Below are positions 33,325 to 42,681 of a stretch of DNA of 64,000 nucleotides, one piece after another; position 1 is the stretch's first letter, and each line of letters starts with the position of its first letter. The DNA comes from Allosphingosinicella deserti (GTDB lineage: Bacteria; Pseudomonadota; Alphaproteobacteria; Sphingomonadales; Sphingomonadaceae), in the NCBI RefSeq assembly GCF_003012735.1, contig NZ_PXYI01000001.1, positions 124,001-188,000 on the forward strand, written 5' to 3'. Made by a program: the position numbers and the translations under genes. The notes under the pieces are model-generated. The model was not told where the DNA came from. It did not search any database and was given only the letters and a program-made list of their open reading frames with translations.

Positions 33325-33432
33325 GCCGATCCCTCATCCGTGTCGAGACGCGCTTATCCCGCGCCGCGCGTGCCGATCAAGCGGCGTCGCAAAGCGGTTG
33401 AGCCGTACCCGCGGCCGGGCTAGCAAGAGGCG

Positions 33433-34224
33433 ATGAGCGCAGGCACGATCCGGGTGGGCATTGGCGGGTGGGACTATGAGCCCTGGCGCGAGACATTCTA
33501 TCCGCCCAAGCTCGCCAAGACGAAGCAGCTCGAACATGCCGCGCAGCACGTCACCGCGATCGAGATCAACGCCACCTATTACAAGCTGCAATCGCCGGCT
33601 TCGTACGAGAAATGGGCGAAGGCGGTGCCGGACGGCTTCAAGTTCGCGCTCAAGGGATCGCGCTATTGCAGCAACCGCCGCGTGCTCGGGGAGGGCGGCG
33701 AGGGGATCGAGCGCTTCTGCAACCAGGGCTTCACCGAACTCGGCGACAAGCTCGGGCCGATCGTCTGGCAGCTGATGGCGACCAAGAAGTTCGATCCCGA
33801 CGATTTCCGCACCTTTCTGTCGTTGCTCCCACGCGAGGTCGCCGGCGTGAAGCTGCAGCATGCCGTCGAGCCACGCCACGAAAGCTTCCGTGATCCGGCC
33901 TTCGTCGAAATGATGCGCGCTGCGGGCGTGGCAATCGTGTTCGGCGATGGTGAGGAATTTCCATGCGTGCCGGATATGAGCGGCGACCTCGTCTATGCCC
34001 GGCTGCTCGGCGCGCGCAGCGAGGAGCCTCAGGGATATTCGCCGGCCGAGCTCGATCGCTGGGCGGAGGTGGCGCGGGGCTGGGCCGGCGGTATTTGCCC
34101 TCGGGATTATCCGTACAGCGCCGAGCATCAAGCGGCGGGGCCGCGCGATGTCTACGTGTTCATGATCAACGGTGCCAAGGAGCGTGCCCCCGCCGCCGCG
34201 ATGGGCCTGCTCGAGCGGCTCTGA
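33433..34224 (+). CDS. DUF72 domain-containing protein
   Basis: A 263-residue TIM-barrel-like protein of the DUF72 family. Seen: IRVGIGGWDYEPWRETFYPP at the N-terminus, the ATYYKLQSPASYEKWAKAVPDGFKFALKGSR block, GPIVWQLMATKKFD, and VYVFMINGAKERAPAAA at the end, all typical. The biochemical role of DUF72 is not established. The ATG at 33433 has AAGAGG in front. The aminotransferase gene begins 33 bases after the stop, so the two may be co-transcribed. Confidence 0.9.
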   Translation: MSAGTIRVGIGGWDYEPWRETFYPPKLAKTKQLEHAAQHVTAIEINATYYKLQSPASYEKWAKAVPDGFKFALKGSRYCSNRRVLGEGGEGIERFCNQGFTELGDKLGPIVWQLMATKKFDPDDFRTFLSLLPREVAGVKLQHAVEPRHESFRDPAFVEMMRAAGVAIVFGDGEEFPCVPDMSGDLVYARLLGARSEEPQGYSPAELDRWAEVARGWAGGICPRDYPYSAEHQAAGPRDVYVFMINGAKERAPAAAMGLLERL

Positions 34225-34257
34225 CCGCGTCTCGAGCGCAATGCGATCGGAGACAGG

Positions 34258-35424
34258 ATGAACCCGCTTTTTGCCAACACGCCGACGTCGATCTTCGCGT
34301 CGATGTCGACGCTTGCCGTCGAGCATGACGCGGTCAATCTCGGTCAGGGCTTTCCGGATTTCGGCTGGCCCGACGATGTCGTCGCCCGCGCTGCCGACGC
34401 CTTGCTCCATGGCTCGAACCAATATGCGCCGATGCTCGGCCTGCCCATGCTGCGCGAGGCGGTGGCGTTGCATTATAGCGCGCATCAGCAGATCGATGTT
34501 TCGCCGGCGAACGTGACGGTGACCTCGGGCGCTACAGAGGCGCTCGCCGCGGCGATCCTCGCCCTGGTCGAACCCGGCGACGAAGTGCTTCTGTTCCAGC
34601 CGCTCTACGACGCGTATCTGCCTTTGGTGCTGCGCGCCGGCGGCATTCCCCGCTTCATTCGGCTGACCCCGCCGGACTGGCGGATCACGGAAGAAGCGCT
34701 GGCGCGCGCATTCGGCCCGCGCACGCGCCTCGTCATCTTCAACAATCCGCACAATCCAAGCGCGCGCCTGTTCGACGCGGGCGAGCTTGCTTTGCTTGCA
34801 GACGCGTGCGTTCGCCACGATGCGATCGCGCTCACCGATGAAGTTTGGGAACATGTGGTGTTCGACGGCCGCGTCTTCGTGCCGCTGGCGCGGCTGCCCG
34901 GCATGGCGGAGCGGACGGTGAAGGTCGGATCGGCCGGCAAGATCTTCTCGCTCACCGGCTGGAAGGTCGGCTGGATCGTCGCGCCGCCGGAACTCGCTGT
35001 GCCGATCTCCAAGGCGCACCAGTTCGTCGCCTATGCGACCCCGCCCAATCTCCAGACCGCGGTCGGCTACGGTCTCGGCAAGGACAGCGCCTATTTTGGC
35101 ACGATGCGTCGCAGTTTCGCCGCGTCGCGGGACGATCTTACCGCCCGGCTCTCCGACGGCGGCTACCATCTTCTGCCCGCCGAGGGGACCTATTTTCTGT
35201 GCGTCGACCTGCCGGCCTCCGGGATCACGCTCGATGACGCCGCCTTTTGCGATCGCATCGTCAGGGAATTCGGCGTCGCTGCGATTCCGCTGTCGCCCTT
35301 CTATGCAGAGGATCCGGTAACCAGCATCGTTCGTTTGTGCTTCGCCAAGAAGCCCGAGACGATCGCGGCCGGTGCCGACGCGTTGATTGCCGCACGGGCG
35401 GAAATGGCCAGATTCCTCAAGTAA
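34258..35424 (+). CDS. PLP-dependent aminotransferase, class I/II (methionine aminotransferase-like)
   Basis: A 388-residue fold-type I aminotransferase. Seen: the N-terminal substrate loop AVNLGQGFPDFGWPDDV, SGATEALAAAILAL, NNPHNPSARLF (Asn that contacts PLP), LTDEVWEHVVFDG (Asp and Tyr/Val position), and the Schiff-base lysine in KVGSAGKIFSLTGWKVGW. The FxxxG/W pattern and length match the YbdL-type methionine/kynurenine group. GGAGACAGG precedes the ATG at 34258. It might feed amino-acid metabolism related to the oxidase island downstream, but a separate promoter region starts after it. Confidence 0.9.
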   Translation: MNPLFANTPTSIFASMSTLAVEHDAVNLGQGFPDFGWPDDVVARAADALLHGSNQYAPMLGLPMLREAVALHYSAHQQIDVSPANVTVTSGATEALAAAILALVEPGDEVLLFQPLYDAYLPLVLRAGGIPRFIRLTPPDWRITEEALARAFGPRTRLVIFNNPHNPSARLFDAGELALLADACVRHDAIALTDEVWEHVVFDGRVFVPLARLPGMAERTVKVGSAGKIFSLTGWKVGWIVAPPELAVPISKAHQFVAYATPPNLQTAVGYGLGKDSAYFGTMRRSFAASRDDLTARLSDGGYHLLPAEGTYFLCVDLPASGITLDDAAFCDRIVREFGVAAIPLSPFYAEDPVTSIVRLCFAKKPETIAAGADALIAARAEMARFLK

Positions 35425-35449
35425 AACAGAGCCGCAGACAAGTCTGATC

Positions 35450-35487
35450 TGTTTCGGACCAAATCCACTATTCTCGCTCCCGAAACA
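35450..35487. promoter_or_regulatory. Inverted repeat upstream of the oxidase island
   Basis: TGTTTCGG (35450-35457) and its exact complement CCGAAACA (35480-35487), 22 bases apart, in the 123-base gap before the multicopper oxidase gene. Centre-to-centre distance is 30 bases, about three helical turns. Candidate operator for the island; regulator unknown. Confidence 0.5.
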
Positions 35488-35547
35488 TCCGTTCCTGCCT
35501 TACTCTGCTGAGAACGGCGGTCATGTCCGCCGGGGAGCGGGGGGAAG

Positions 35548-37563
35548 ATGGCGAGATTGGGTTTGAAGTCCGATCGTTGGATCGTGAGCGGAATGGCGCT
35601 GGCTTCGGCACTGATGTGGGCGCAGCCGGCGGTCGCGCAGGACAATGCGCGTGTCGTCTCCAATCCGCCGGAACTCGGCGCCGCGCCCGACAAGCCGTCC
35701 AAGCTGCTGCTGGCCCAGCCTGGCCTTGCCGGCGGCAAGGAGAGATTGCTCAACCTCGACATCGTCTATCGCGACGGGGAGATATTCAATCCGGCGACCG
35801 GAGTGTGGGACAAGGTCCATCTTCGCAGCTACGCGGATCCGACCGATCCGCCGCCGCCGCCGCGCGCGCCGTTCGTCTCGCCGATGATCGTCGCGGCGCC
35901 GGGCGAGACGGTGCGGATTGCGCTCAACAACCGTCTTCCCCCGGACGCAAGCTGCGCGGCCGGCGATCACCACATCAACATCCCGCATTGCTTCAACGGC
36001 ACCAACCTCCACAGCCACGGCCTGTGGGTCAATCCGTCGGGCAATGGCGACAACGTCCTGCTGTCGATCAATCCGGGCGTGAAATTCCAGTATGAATACA
36101 ACATTCCCGGCGATCATCCGGCCGGCACCTTCTGGTACCACACCCACCGCCACGGCTCGACCGCCCTGCAGGTGTCGAGCGGGATGGCGGGCGCGTTGGT
36201 CATCCGCGGCGAGCGGCCGCCGACGCCGCAGGCCAATGGCGATCTCGATACCCTGCTCAAGGACATGAAGGAGCAGGTGATGGTGTTCCAGCAGATCCAA
36301 TATTATTGCCTGAAGGATCCGTCGCAACCCGATACCGGCCCCAACCAGACCTATGATTGCCCCTCGAACCAGGCCGGCAAGATCGAAAGTTATGCGGCGT
36401 TCGGCCCTGGCAGCTGGGGCAAATCCGGTCGGTTCACGAGCATCAACGGCGAGGTGCTGCCCAGGATCGCCGCCGCGCAGGGCGAGATCCAGCGCTGGCG
36501 CATGATCCATGGCGGCGTCCGCGACACCATCGCGTTGCAATTCCGGCCGCTCAAGGCAGGGATCACGAGGCCGGAAAACCTCACCGCCAAGCAGATGGAC
36601 AGCTGGGTCAAGCTCTACTGCACCGGCGCCCCGATCCCCTACCAGCTGGTCGCCGCCGACGGGCTGACCATGGCCGCTGCGCTCGACACCAAACTCGCGA
36701 CGTTCCAGCCGGGTTATCGCTTCGATGCGCTGGTCGCCTTTCCCGAGGCGCGCGATTATTGCGCGATCGATGTCGAGACCCCCGAGGCCGGCAGTGTTGG
36801 CGGTGACGACGTGCCGCAGCGGCTGCTCGCCATCGTTACCGCCGGAACCGGCGTTGCGACCGGCCCGGATCTGCGAACCTACGTCCAGAAGGCGCTGGTC
36901 GAGCGTGCCCAGCGGCTGATGCCGCCTGACGTGCGGGACGACGTCATCGCCGATCTCAGCAACAATTTCCGCCTCGCCAAATTCGTGCCGCACCCGGATG
37001 TCGGCGACAAGGAGGTGACCGGCTATCAGAACCTCACCTTCAACATCGATGTCAGCACCCAGAGCACGATGTTCGAGATCGGCAGCCAGGATTACGAGCC
37101 GCGTCCCTACGATCCGAACCGGATCGATCGGCAGCTCAGCCTTGGTGCGGTCGAGCAATGGTCGCTGGAATCCCAGTTCGTCAGCCACCCGTTCCACATT
37201 CACGTCAATCCGTTCCAGATCGTCTCGATTCTCGATCCGAGCGGCAAGGATGTGAGCGCACCGGGGGCGATCGACAATGCAGGCGGCAAGCTGGCCGATC
37301 CCCAATATCCGGGGCTGAAAGGCGTCTGGAAAGACACGCTGATGGTGAAGAGCCTGCTCCCAGGCACCAATCCAGGCGTTTACACGATCACCGTCCGCAC
37401 CCGTTACCAGCGCTACATCGGCGAGTTCGTCCTCCACTGCCACATCCTCGACCATGAGGATCAGGGCATGATGCAGAATGTCGCAATCGTCCTTCCCGCG
37501 GGGGAGGTCGGCGCGCCCGGAAATCAGCTGCAGGATCAGGGTCCGTCCAATGGCCACCACTGA
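35548..37563 (+). CDS. Exported multicopper oxidase
   Basis: A 671-residue periplasmic multicopper oxidase, probably oxidising phenols, amines or metal ions while reducing O2 to water. The signal peptide ends near AVAQD. Three cupredoxin-like domains carry the four copper motifs in order: NLHSHGLWV, FWYHTHRHGST, SHPFHIHVNPF and VLHCHILDHEDQGMM (with the type-1 Cys-His and axial Met). A long insert with cysteines (roughly residues 240-290) separates domains 1 and 2. The ATG at 35548 follows a G-rich ribosome site. The tyrosinase gene starts 14 bases before its stop, so expression is tightly linked. A phenol or melanin-forming role is inferred from that neighbour. Confidence 0.93.
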   Translation: MARLGLKSDRWIVSGMALASALMWAQPAVAQDNARVVSNPPELGAAPDKPSKLLLAQPGLAGGKERLLNLDIVYRDGEIFNPATGVWDKVHLRSYADPTDPPPPPRAPFVSPMIVAAPGETVRIALNNRLPPDASCAAGDHHINIPHCFNGTNLHSHGLWVNPSGNGDNVLLSINPGVKFQYEYNIPGDHPAGTFWYHTHRHGSTALQVSSGMAGALVIRGERPPTPQANGDLDTLLKDMKEQVMVFQQIQYYCLKDPSQPDTGPNQTYDCPSNQAGKIESYAAFGPGSWGKSGRFTSINGEVLPRIAAAQGEIQRWRMIHGGVRDTIALQFRPLKAGITRPENLTAKQMDSWVKLYCTGAPIPYQLVAADGLTMAAALDTKLATFQPGYRFDALVAFPEARDYCAIDVETPEAGSVGGDDVPQRLLAIVTAGTGVATGPDLRTYVQKALVERAQRLMPPDVRDDVIADLSNNFRLAKFVPHPDVGDKEVTGYQNLTFNIDVSTQSTMFEIGSQDYEPRPYDPNRIDRQLSLGAVEQWSLESQFVSHPFHIHVNPFQIVSILDPSGKDVSAPGAIDNAGGKLADPQYPGLKGVWKDTLMVKSLLPGTNPGVYTITVRTRYQRYIGEFVLHCHILDHEDQGMMQNVAIVLPAGEVGAPGNQLQDQGPSNGHH

Positions 37564-39583
37564 GGCGGGTGCCGAAAGCGCGTTTCTCTACCCCGATGTC
37601 CAGGCGGTGCTTGACAAGGCGGCGGGCGAGAGCAGCTCCGATCATGGCGGCCTCGGCCGTTTCTGGACGCTGCCGCTCGGCGCCTTCCTCGATGCCCGGC
37701 TGATGGGCCTGGCGCTGATCGCGCCGGTGGGGAGCTGCTGCGGCAAGTCTGCGCCAGGATCCGGGCGCGGCGCCCGATCGGCCCTCGTCCAGGGGCTGCG
37801 CGGGCAGGCGCCGTTCGACGGCAGCCGGTTCGTGCGGCTGCCATGGGGCGGCGATGCCGTCGACCCGGCCGATGTGGATCGGATCGAGGCGTGGATTGAC
37901 GAAGGCTGCCCAGATGCGCCGTTCGCCGAACTGACCATTGCGGAGAATGTCGAAGTCCCGGCGGACGCGCGGATCAAGGTTACCGGCCTGGCCGGCCCCG
38001 AATTCGCGCCGACCTCCGATCCCGGCGCCTACCGTCACCAGAAAGGCGAATTGCGCCAGCGGCTGGACATCGATGCGATGAGCGAGGGCCAGCACGAGCG
38101 GCTGCGCGCCGCCTTTCGCGAGATGTACGCGCTCAACAAATGGGTGGGCGACGTCCGCAACTACAACAATCTCGCGCTCATCCACCAGAATCACTGCCAG
38201 CATGGCTGGGAACGTTTCCTTCCGTGGCATCGCATCTATCTTTACGAATTCGAGCAGGTGTTGCAGGATTTCTGCCCCGACGTGACGATGCCCTATTGGG
38301 ACTTTTCGGCGCCTGCCTATAGCGATGATCCGCCCAACGGGCGGATCATACCGGACTCGTTCAAGGCCTATCTCGACGAGGCGTCGCTGGAGATCCTCGC
38401 CCGCGCCGATATTCCGACCGATCCACTGAGGCCGATCGTCGGAACCCGGTTCACCCGGCCGCATGATTTCTTCGCCGCGGTCGAGCAGGCGATCGGCCCG
38501 GACTACATCCTTGGCGAGAACCGCAACCGCTTCATCGACGCTTTGCTCGCCTCCAACGCGCTGTGGTACCCGCTTCGCTATCCCGCCCAATATTTCATCG
38601 ACGGCAAGCCGGTGACGATCAACGAGCGGATCCACTACCATTATCCGAGCCCGACCGACATCGAGGAGATATTGTCGCTGCGCACCTTCCGGGATTTCGG
38701 AGGCGGCAGCCTGTACGTCGACAGTTTCGGGTTCCTCGATCAAAATCCGCACAATACGATGCACATTTGGACCGGCGGCTTCAATCCGGACGTGCCGAAG
38801 ACGGCGGGCGCGCTCGACGCCGACACCCGCAACCAGGCGGTGCGGGTCACCGGCCGCAGGTTCCACAAGCGCGCCGATCTCTACAGCCAGCCGCCGGTCG
38901 GCGACATGCTCAGCAATCTCACTGCGTCCTTTGATCCGATCTTCTGGCCGATCCACGCCAACATCGACCGCTTGTGGTCGGTGTGGCAGCAAGATCATCC
39001 GAACAGCCTCCCCGTCGGCCTCGATGCGGTGCTGACACCGTGGAGCTATGCGGTGCGCGACACGATCGACATACATCGCTTCGGCTATGAATATGTCCGG
39101 GGCAGCACGATCGTTCCGGTCGGGCTCGACCGGCCGGTCGGCCGCTTCGTCTCGACTTCGATGCCGGTGCCCGAACCGGTCCGCAAGGGCTTCCGCAGCG
39201 CCGAGGTGCGGCTGCACCGGGTGCCGCAACTGCCGCGCTCCTGCTTCATCCGGGTGTTCCTCAACGTGCCCGATGCCGACGGCACCACGCCGCTCACCCA
39301 CGAAGGCTATGCCGGCTATGCCGCCGTGTTCGGTCATGGCGAATGCTATGGCGGGCCGGGCCATTGCGACCTGCCGGATGCGGAGCCGCGTAAATACGAC
39401 ATGCGGCCACGCAGCATGAACACGCCGCGCAACCACCGGATCGACGTCACCCGCACGGTCCGCCGTCTGCTCGACGCCGGCGCGAGCGCGCTGACGGTCA
39501 CCCTGGTGGTGATCGGCGGCGCCTACCAGGAAGACAAGGAATTGCTGCGGCTGGACGGCGTGTCGCTCAACTTTCTCGACTGA
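37550..39583 (+). CDS. Tyrosinase-type binuclear copper protein
   Basis: A 677-residue type-3 copper oxidase. The N-terminal 165 residues are unlike the minimal tyrosinase core and contain SCCGKSAP. The core then shows CuA ligands in IHQNHCQHGWERFLPWHRIYLYEFE and CuB ligands in NPHNTMHIWTGG and FDPIFWPIHANIDRLWSVWQ. A C-terminal beta domain follows (FIRVFLNVPD, HEGYAGYAAVFGHGECY), as in plant or arthropod-like polyphenol oxidases. No signal peptide is visible, yet its neighbour is exported. Tyrosinases hydroxylate phenols and oxidise catechols to quinones. The start overlaps the multicopper oxidase gene by 14 bases. Confidence 0.92.
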   Translation: MATTEAGAESAFLYPDVQAVLDKAAGESSSDHGGLGRFWTLPLGAFLDARLMGLALIAPVGSCCGKSAPGSGRGARSALVQGLRGQAPFDGSRFVRLPWGGDAVDPADVDRIEAWIDEGCPDAPFAELTIAENVEVPADARIKVTGLAGPEFAPTSDPGAYRHQKGELRQRLDIDAMSEGQHERLRAAFREMYALNKWVGDVRNYNNLALIHQNHCQHGWERFLPWHRIYLYEFEQVLQDFCPDVTMPYWDFSAPAYSDDPPNGRIIPDSFKAYLDEASLEILARADIPTDPLRPIVGTRFTRPHDFFAAVEQAIGPDYILGENRNRFIDALLASNALWYPLRYPAQYFIDGKPVTINERIHYHYPSPTDIEEILSLRTFRDFGGGSLYVDSFGFLDQNPHNTMHIWTGGFNPDVPKTAGALDADTRNQAVRVTGRRFHKRADLYSQPPVGDMLSNLTASFDPIFWPIHANIDRLWSVWQQDHPNSLPVGLDAVLTPWSYAVRDTIDIHRFGYEYVRGSTIVPVGLDRPVGRFVSTSMPVPEPVRKGFRSAEVRLHRVPQLPRSCFIRVFLNVPDADGTTPLTHEGYAGYAAVFGHGECYGGPGHCDLPDAEPRKYDMRPRSMNTPRNHRIDVTRTVRRLLDAGASALTVTLVVIGGAYQEDKELLRLDGVSLNFLD

Positions 39584-39613
39584 GCTGGGCAGGCCGCAAG
39601 GGGGGAGAGAATC

Positions 39614-42274
39614 ATGGGGTCGACACCGATCTATCGAATCCATCCGGGGATCGGGATCGCCCGTCTCGGCGACAGTCCCGACGAATTCTGCATCTCGCCC
39701 GAAGGTCCGGCACAGCTGCCGATCGCCTGCGACGCGCAGGGCAACGGCGATGTCGGGCGCGAACAGCCGATCCAGAGGTTCAAGGATGCCGAGGGGCGGA
39801 TCAAGCGCAATGCCGCGCGCTTCCAGATCTGGGTCTATGACGAGCAGAGCCCCGACGGGCGGCCGCTCAAGATCGGCGATCCGGTCGCCGGCGGCGGCAA
39901 TCAGGGTGTTCTCGCCGACATCCAGTGGCGCGTCCATTTGTCGAACAAGAAAGCGAGCTGGTACGAATTCAACGCGCTGCAGGGCGAAGCCGGCTATCCC
40001 GCCGATGCGCGGCTTCGCAACGCCGACATCACCGATCCGGCGGCACGTCAGCAATTGATCATCGACGCCGGGCCGCAGACGGTCGATCTCACCAGCCGTC
40101 GGCGCGCCAGCTTCAGCCGCGGCGGCAACCCGCTCTACGCCGACACCTTCCCGCCCAAGGGCCTGCGTCCCCACGACATCGACACGCTCGGCGAGATCCT
40201 GACCGACGACAGCGGCCGGCTGCTCGTCCTCGGCGGCCATGGCCGCAGCGGTTCCTACAAGAGCGATTTCGGGCAGCCGCGGATCGATCATTACGCCAAT
40301 ACCGACGGCTGGTTCGACGACATTTCAGACGGCCCGGTGATGGCGCGGTTGGTGATCGATGCCACGAATGTCGGCCAGCTTCGCTATGTCGACGTCGAAT
40401 ATCCGGCGTGGGTGCTTGTCGGCTATCCACGCTACGCGCCCGAAGTGCTCGACATGATCACCCTGGACGACGTCGTCGAAGATCTCGCCATCCGCGAATT
40501 CGCCGACCGGCCCGACATGTTCGGAGCGCCTGGCAGCTTTTCGGCCCCGCAGCGGATCGATCCGACCGACCGACCGGCCCTGCTCCACTGGAAAGCCGGG
40601 CGGCGGGAGTGGAATGAGGACTATCGGCCGTGGTTCTGGCGCGACATCTGGACGATCCTGGTCCGGCCGGACGAGCACACCTATTTCACCAACATCCTCC
40701 AGCAGAGCAATTTCCCGCACAACCAGTCGAAGCGTGGCACCTTCGATCCGTACCGGCTCTGTATTCCGCCGCGGGTCGTCCCAAAGGCAAAGGCGAAGCG
40801 GCAGCATCAGACGGTGCAGGACCACGCCTCCGGCCTGCTCTTCGAGCGTGCGCTGGAGCCGGCGATGATGGTGCTCGACGCGAGCTCGCGTCCGGGCGCG
40901 CTCGCCGCCGGCGAGGACGCCGCGCCGATGCTCGCGGCGGCGGCGCTGGCCTTTGTCGCCGCGGTCTGCCCGCCGCTGACCGACGAAGCCCCGGAGGCCT
41001 ATGCGCTGCGCTGGCAAAGCGTGTTCCGCGAGAACGAGACCGCACCGAGCGCGGCCTATGCCGATGCCGAGGCCGGCCTCGATCAGGCGGTGCGCAATGC
41101 GGTGAAGATGCTCGCGGAGCGGCTGTCGGATCCGCCGCCGGCCTTGCTCAAGACGGCCCGGCTGACCACCCGCGAGGAGCCGCCGGCCCGGGCTGGGGAG
41201 GGCGATCCCGACGAGCCGATCGCGGCCGCGATCCGACGGGTTGCGCAGGAACATCGCGCCGGCATCCTTCTGCAGCGCGCGCTCGACCAGGCGGTGATCG
41301 ACGCGACCGCCGATCCGGCCGGTCCGGCACGACGCTACCTGTTCGATCTGCTGCGCAAGCCCGGCGAGGAGAATGTGTTCGTGCTCGGCGGCAATCCTTC
41401 GACGCGGACCTATCACCTGCCGCTGATGCCGCTTCTCGCCGGCGACAATCCGATCAGCAACGAGACGGTCAGCAAGTTCCTGCGGCTCACCGACACCCAG
41501 CTCTTTCTGCTGCGGCAATGGGCCGAGGGCAAGTTCATCGACGAGGTCGCCGAGGGCTGGGTGCCGAAGATCGATCCTTGGCGCCCCTATGAAGGCTGGA
41601 CCGCCAAGACCGGCCGCGATCTCGATCGGGGCGTGCTGTCGAACCTGCTCGGCGGCGCCTTCTGCCCGGGCGGCGAAGTCACCTGGATCATCCGCAACCC
41701 CGCGATCTGGCGCGAGCCCTACCGGCTCAAGGCCGATCCCGGCTTCGCTGCATTCCGGCTCGCGCCGGCGCAGGAGAATGCTAATCGCTGGGGCGCAGTG
41801 ATCGGCGAGGAGGCCTATGTCGCTTATGCCGACCAGGACCTCTCCCAGGGCAGCGACTATGATGTCGGCCTGCAGCCCGGCGATCTCACCAAGACGTCCG
41901 GCCTGCCGTGGCAGGCGGACTTCAACGAATGCTCCACCCAGACGATCGACGTCACCTACACCGCCTGGAACGCGATCGATCCGACCCGGCCGAACAACAG
42001 CCTGCTTGCCCAGGAACAGAGGCAGTGGGAGACTTTGTGGTGGCCGGTCCACCGCCCGATGCAGGTCTGGGAAGCGGTGATGATCGGCGGCAAGCGCACC
42101 TACGAAATGCGCAACTGGTCGCGCGGCGTTTCCCAGACGCTTGCCGGCGACCTCAAGATGGTGACCGAATGGTCGAAGCTCGGCTTCGTCATCCGCAATC
42201 CGTACGAGGACGTCGATTCCTCCTCCCCCGACAACAAATATATCAGCGTGGAACGCAGTGGAGACGAGCCGTGA
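39614..42274 (+). CDS. LodA/GoxA-family CTQ-dependent amino acid oxidase
   Basis: An 886-residue protein of the LodA family (L-lysine 6-oxidase, glycine oxidase). It begins with the family hallmark IYRIHPGIGIARLGDSPDEF, continues with IKRNAARFQIWVYDE, and closes with WWPVHRPMQVW. The residues expected to form cysteine tryptophylquinone are Cys684 in GGAFCPGGEVTW and Trp766 in GLPWQADFNEC. The 82-residue spacing and context fit LodA (Cys-Trp cross-link). A LodA/GoxA insertion of about 180 alanine-rich residues lies in the middle. The reaction is expected to be amine plus O2 to aldehyde or keto acid, ammonia and H2O2. No signal peptide. GGGGGGAGAG precedes the ATG. Confidence 0.9.
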   Translation: MGSTPIYRIHPGIGIARLGDSPDEFCISPEGPAQLPIACDAQGNGDVGREQPIQRFKDAEGRIKRNAARFQIWVYDEQSPDGRPLKIGDPVAGGGNQGVLADIQWRVHLSNKKASWYEFNALQGEAGYPADARLRNADITDPAARQQLIIDAGPQTVDLTSRRRASFSRGGNPLYADTFPPKGLRPHDIDTLGEILTDDSGRLLVLGGHGRSGSYKSDFGQPRIDHYANTDGWFDDISDGPVMARLVIDATNVGQLRYVDVEYPAWVLVGYPRYAPEVLDMITLDDVVEDLAIREFADRPDMFGAPGSFSAPQRIDPTDRPALLHWKAGRREWNEDYRPWFWRDIWTILVRPDEHTYFTNILQQSNFPHNQSKRGTFDPYRLCIPPRVVPKAKAKRQHQTVQDHASGLLFERALEPAMMVLDASSRPGALAAGEDAAPMLAAAALAFVAAVCPPLTDEAPEAYALRWQSVFRENETAPSAAYADAEAGLDQAVRNAVKMLAERLSDPPPALLKTARLTTREEPPARAGEGDPDEPIAAAIRRVAQEHRAGILLQRALDQAVIDATADPAGPARRYLFDLLRKPGEENVFVLGGNPSTRTYHLPLMPLLAGDNPISNETVSKFLRLTDTQLFLLRQWAEGKFIDEVAEGWVPKIDPWRPYEGWTAKTGRDLDRGVLSNLLGGAFCPGGEVTWIIRNPAIWREPYRLKADPGFAAFRLAPAQENANRWGAVIGEEAYVAYADQDLSQGSDYDVGLQPGDLTKTSGLPWQADFNECSTQTIDVTYTAWNAIDPTRPNNSLLAQEQRQWETLWWPVHRPMQVWEAVMIGGKRTYEMRNWSRGVSQTLAGDLKMVTEWSKLGFVIRNPYEDVDSSSPDNKYISVERSGDEP

Positions 42275-42681
42275 CCAGCAATCCCTTTGTCGGCATTTGG
42301 GCCTATCGCAGCCTGCTCAACGATCCCGATCTCGCAACCGATTTCGACAAGCTCGAATTCGGTCGTGGCACGCTCACCATTGAGCAGGCGGGGCCGGCGC
42401 AGCTTGGCGGCTCCATCGGCGGGCCGGGCTGGTCGCTGACGCTGCGCGGCAGCTTCGGCTTCGGGTCGCCGATGCAGGTCCGTTTCCAGGGCAAGGGCGA
42501 TGTCGACGGCGTTCCCTGGGTCTACGATTACATCGCCTGGCTGGTGCCCGATTGGCCGGCGAGCGCGAAGGGGCAGCAGGTCGATGCGCTGGTCGGCTCC
42601 GTCACCCGCACCATTTTTCATGGAAGCGGTCCCGCCGGGGAGGTCGCCTCCTTCTACGCGGTGCGCCAGGCCGCGGAGTGA
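42271..42681 (+). CDS. Unknown 136-residue protein between LodA-like and LodB-like genes
   Basis: I do not recognise this family. The protein has 136 residues, no signal peptide and no cysteines, and is rich in glycine and aromatic residues. Alternating polar/hydrophobic stretches (GTLTIEQAG, QLGGSIGGPGWSLTLRGSF, MQVRFQGKGDVDGVPWVYDYIAW) suggest an all-beta, lipocalin-like fold. It starts at a GTG that overlaps the LodA-like stop (GTGA) and ends in a GTGA overlap with the LodB-like gene, so all three are translated together. It could be an accessory subunit, substrate-delivery or maturation protein for the quinone enzyme. Confidence 0.8.
   Translation: MTSNPFVGIWAYRSLLNDPDLATDFDKLEFGRGTLTIEQAGPAQLGGSIGGPGWSLTLRGSFGFGSPMQVRFQGKGDVDGVPWVYDYIAWLVPDWPASAKGQQVDALVGSVTRTIFHGSGPAGEVASFYAVRQAAE

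Noticed and set aside
37388-40291. Minus-strand open frame of nearly 970 codons opposite the tyrosinase and LodA-like genes
   Set aside because: Shadow of recognised genes on the plus strand; no ribosome site or domain.
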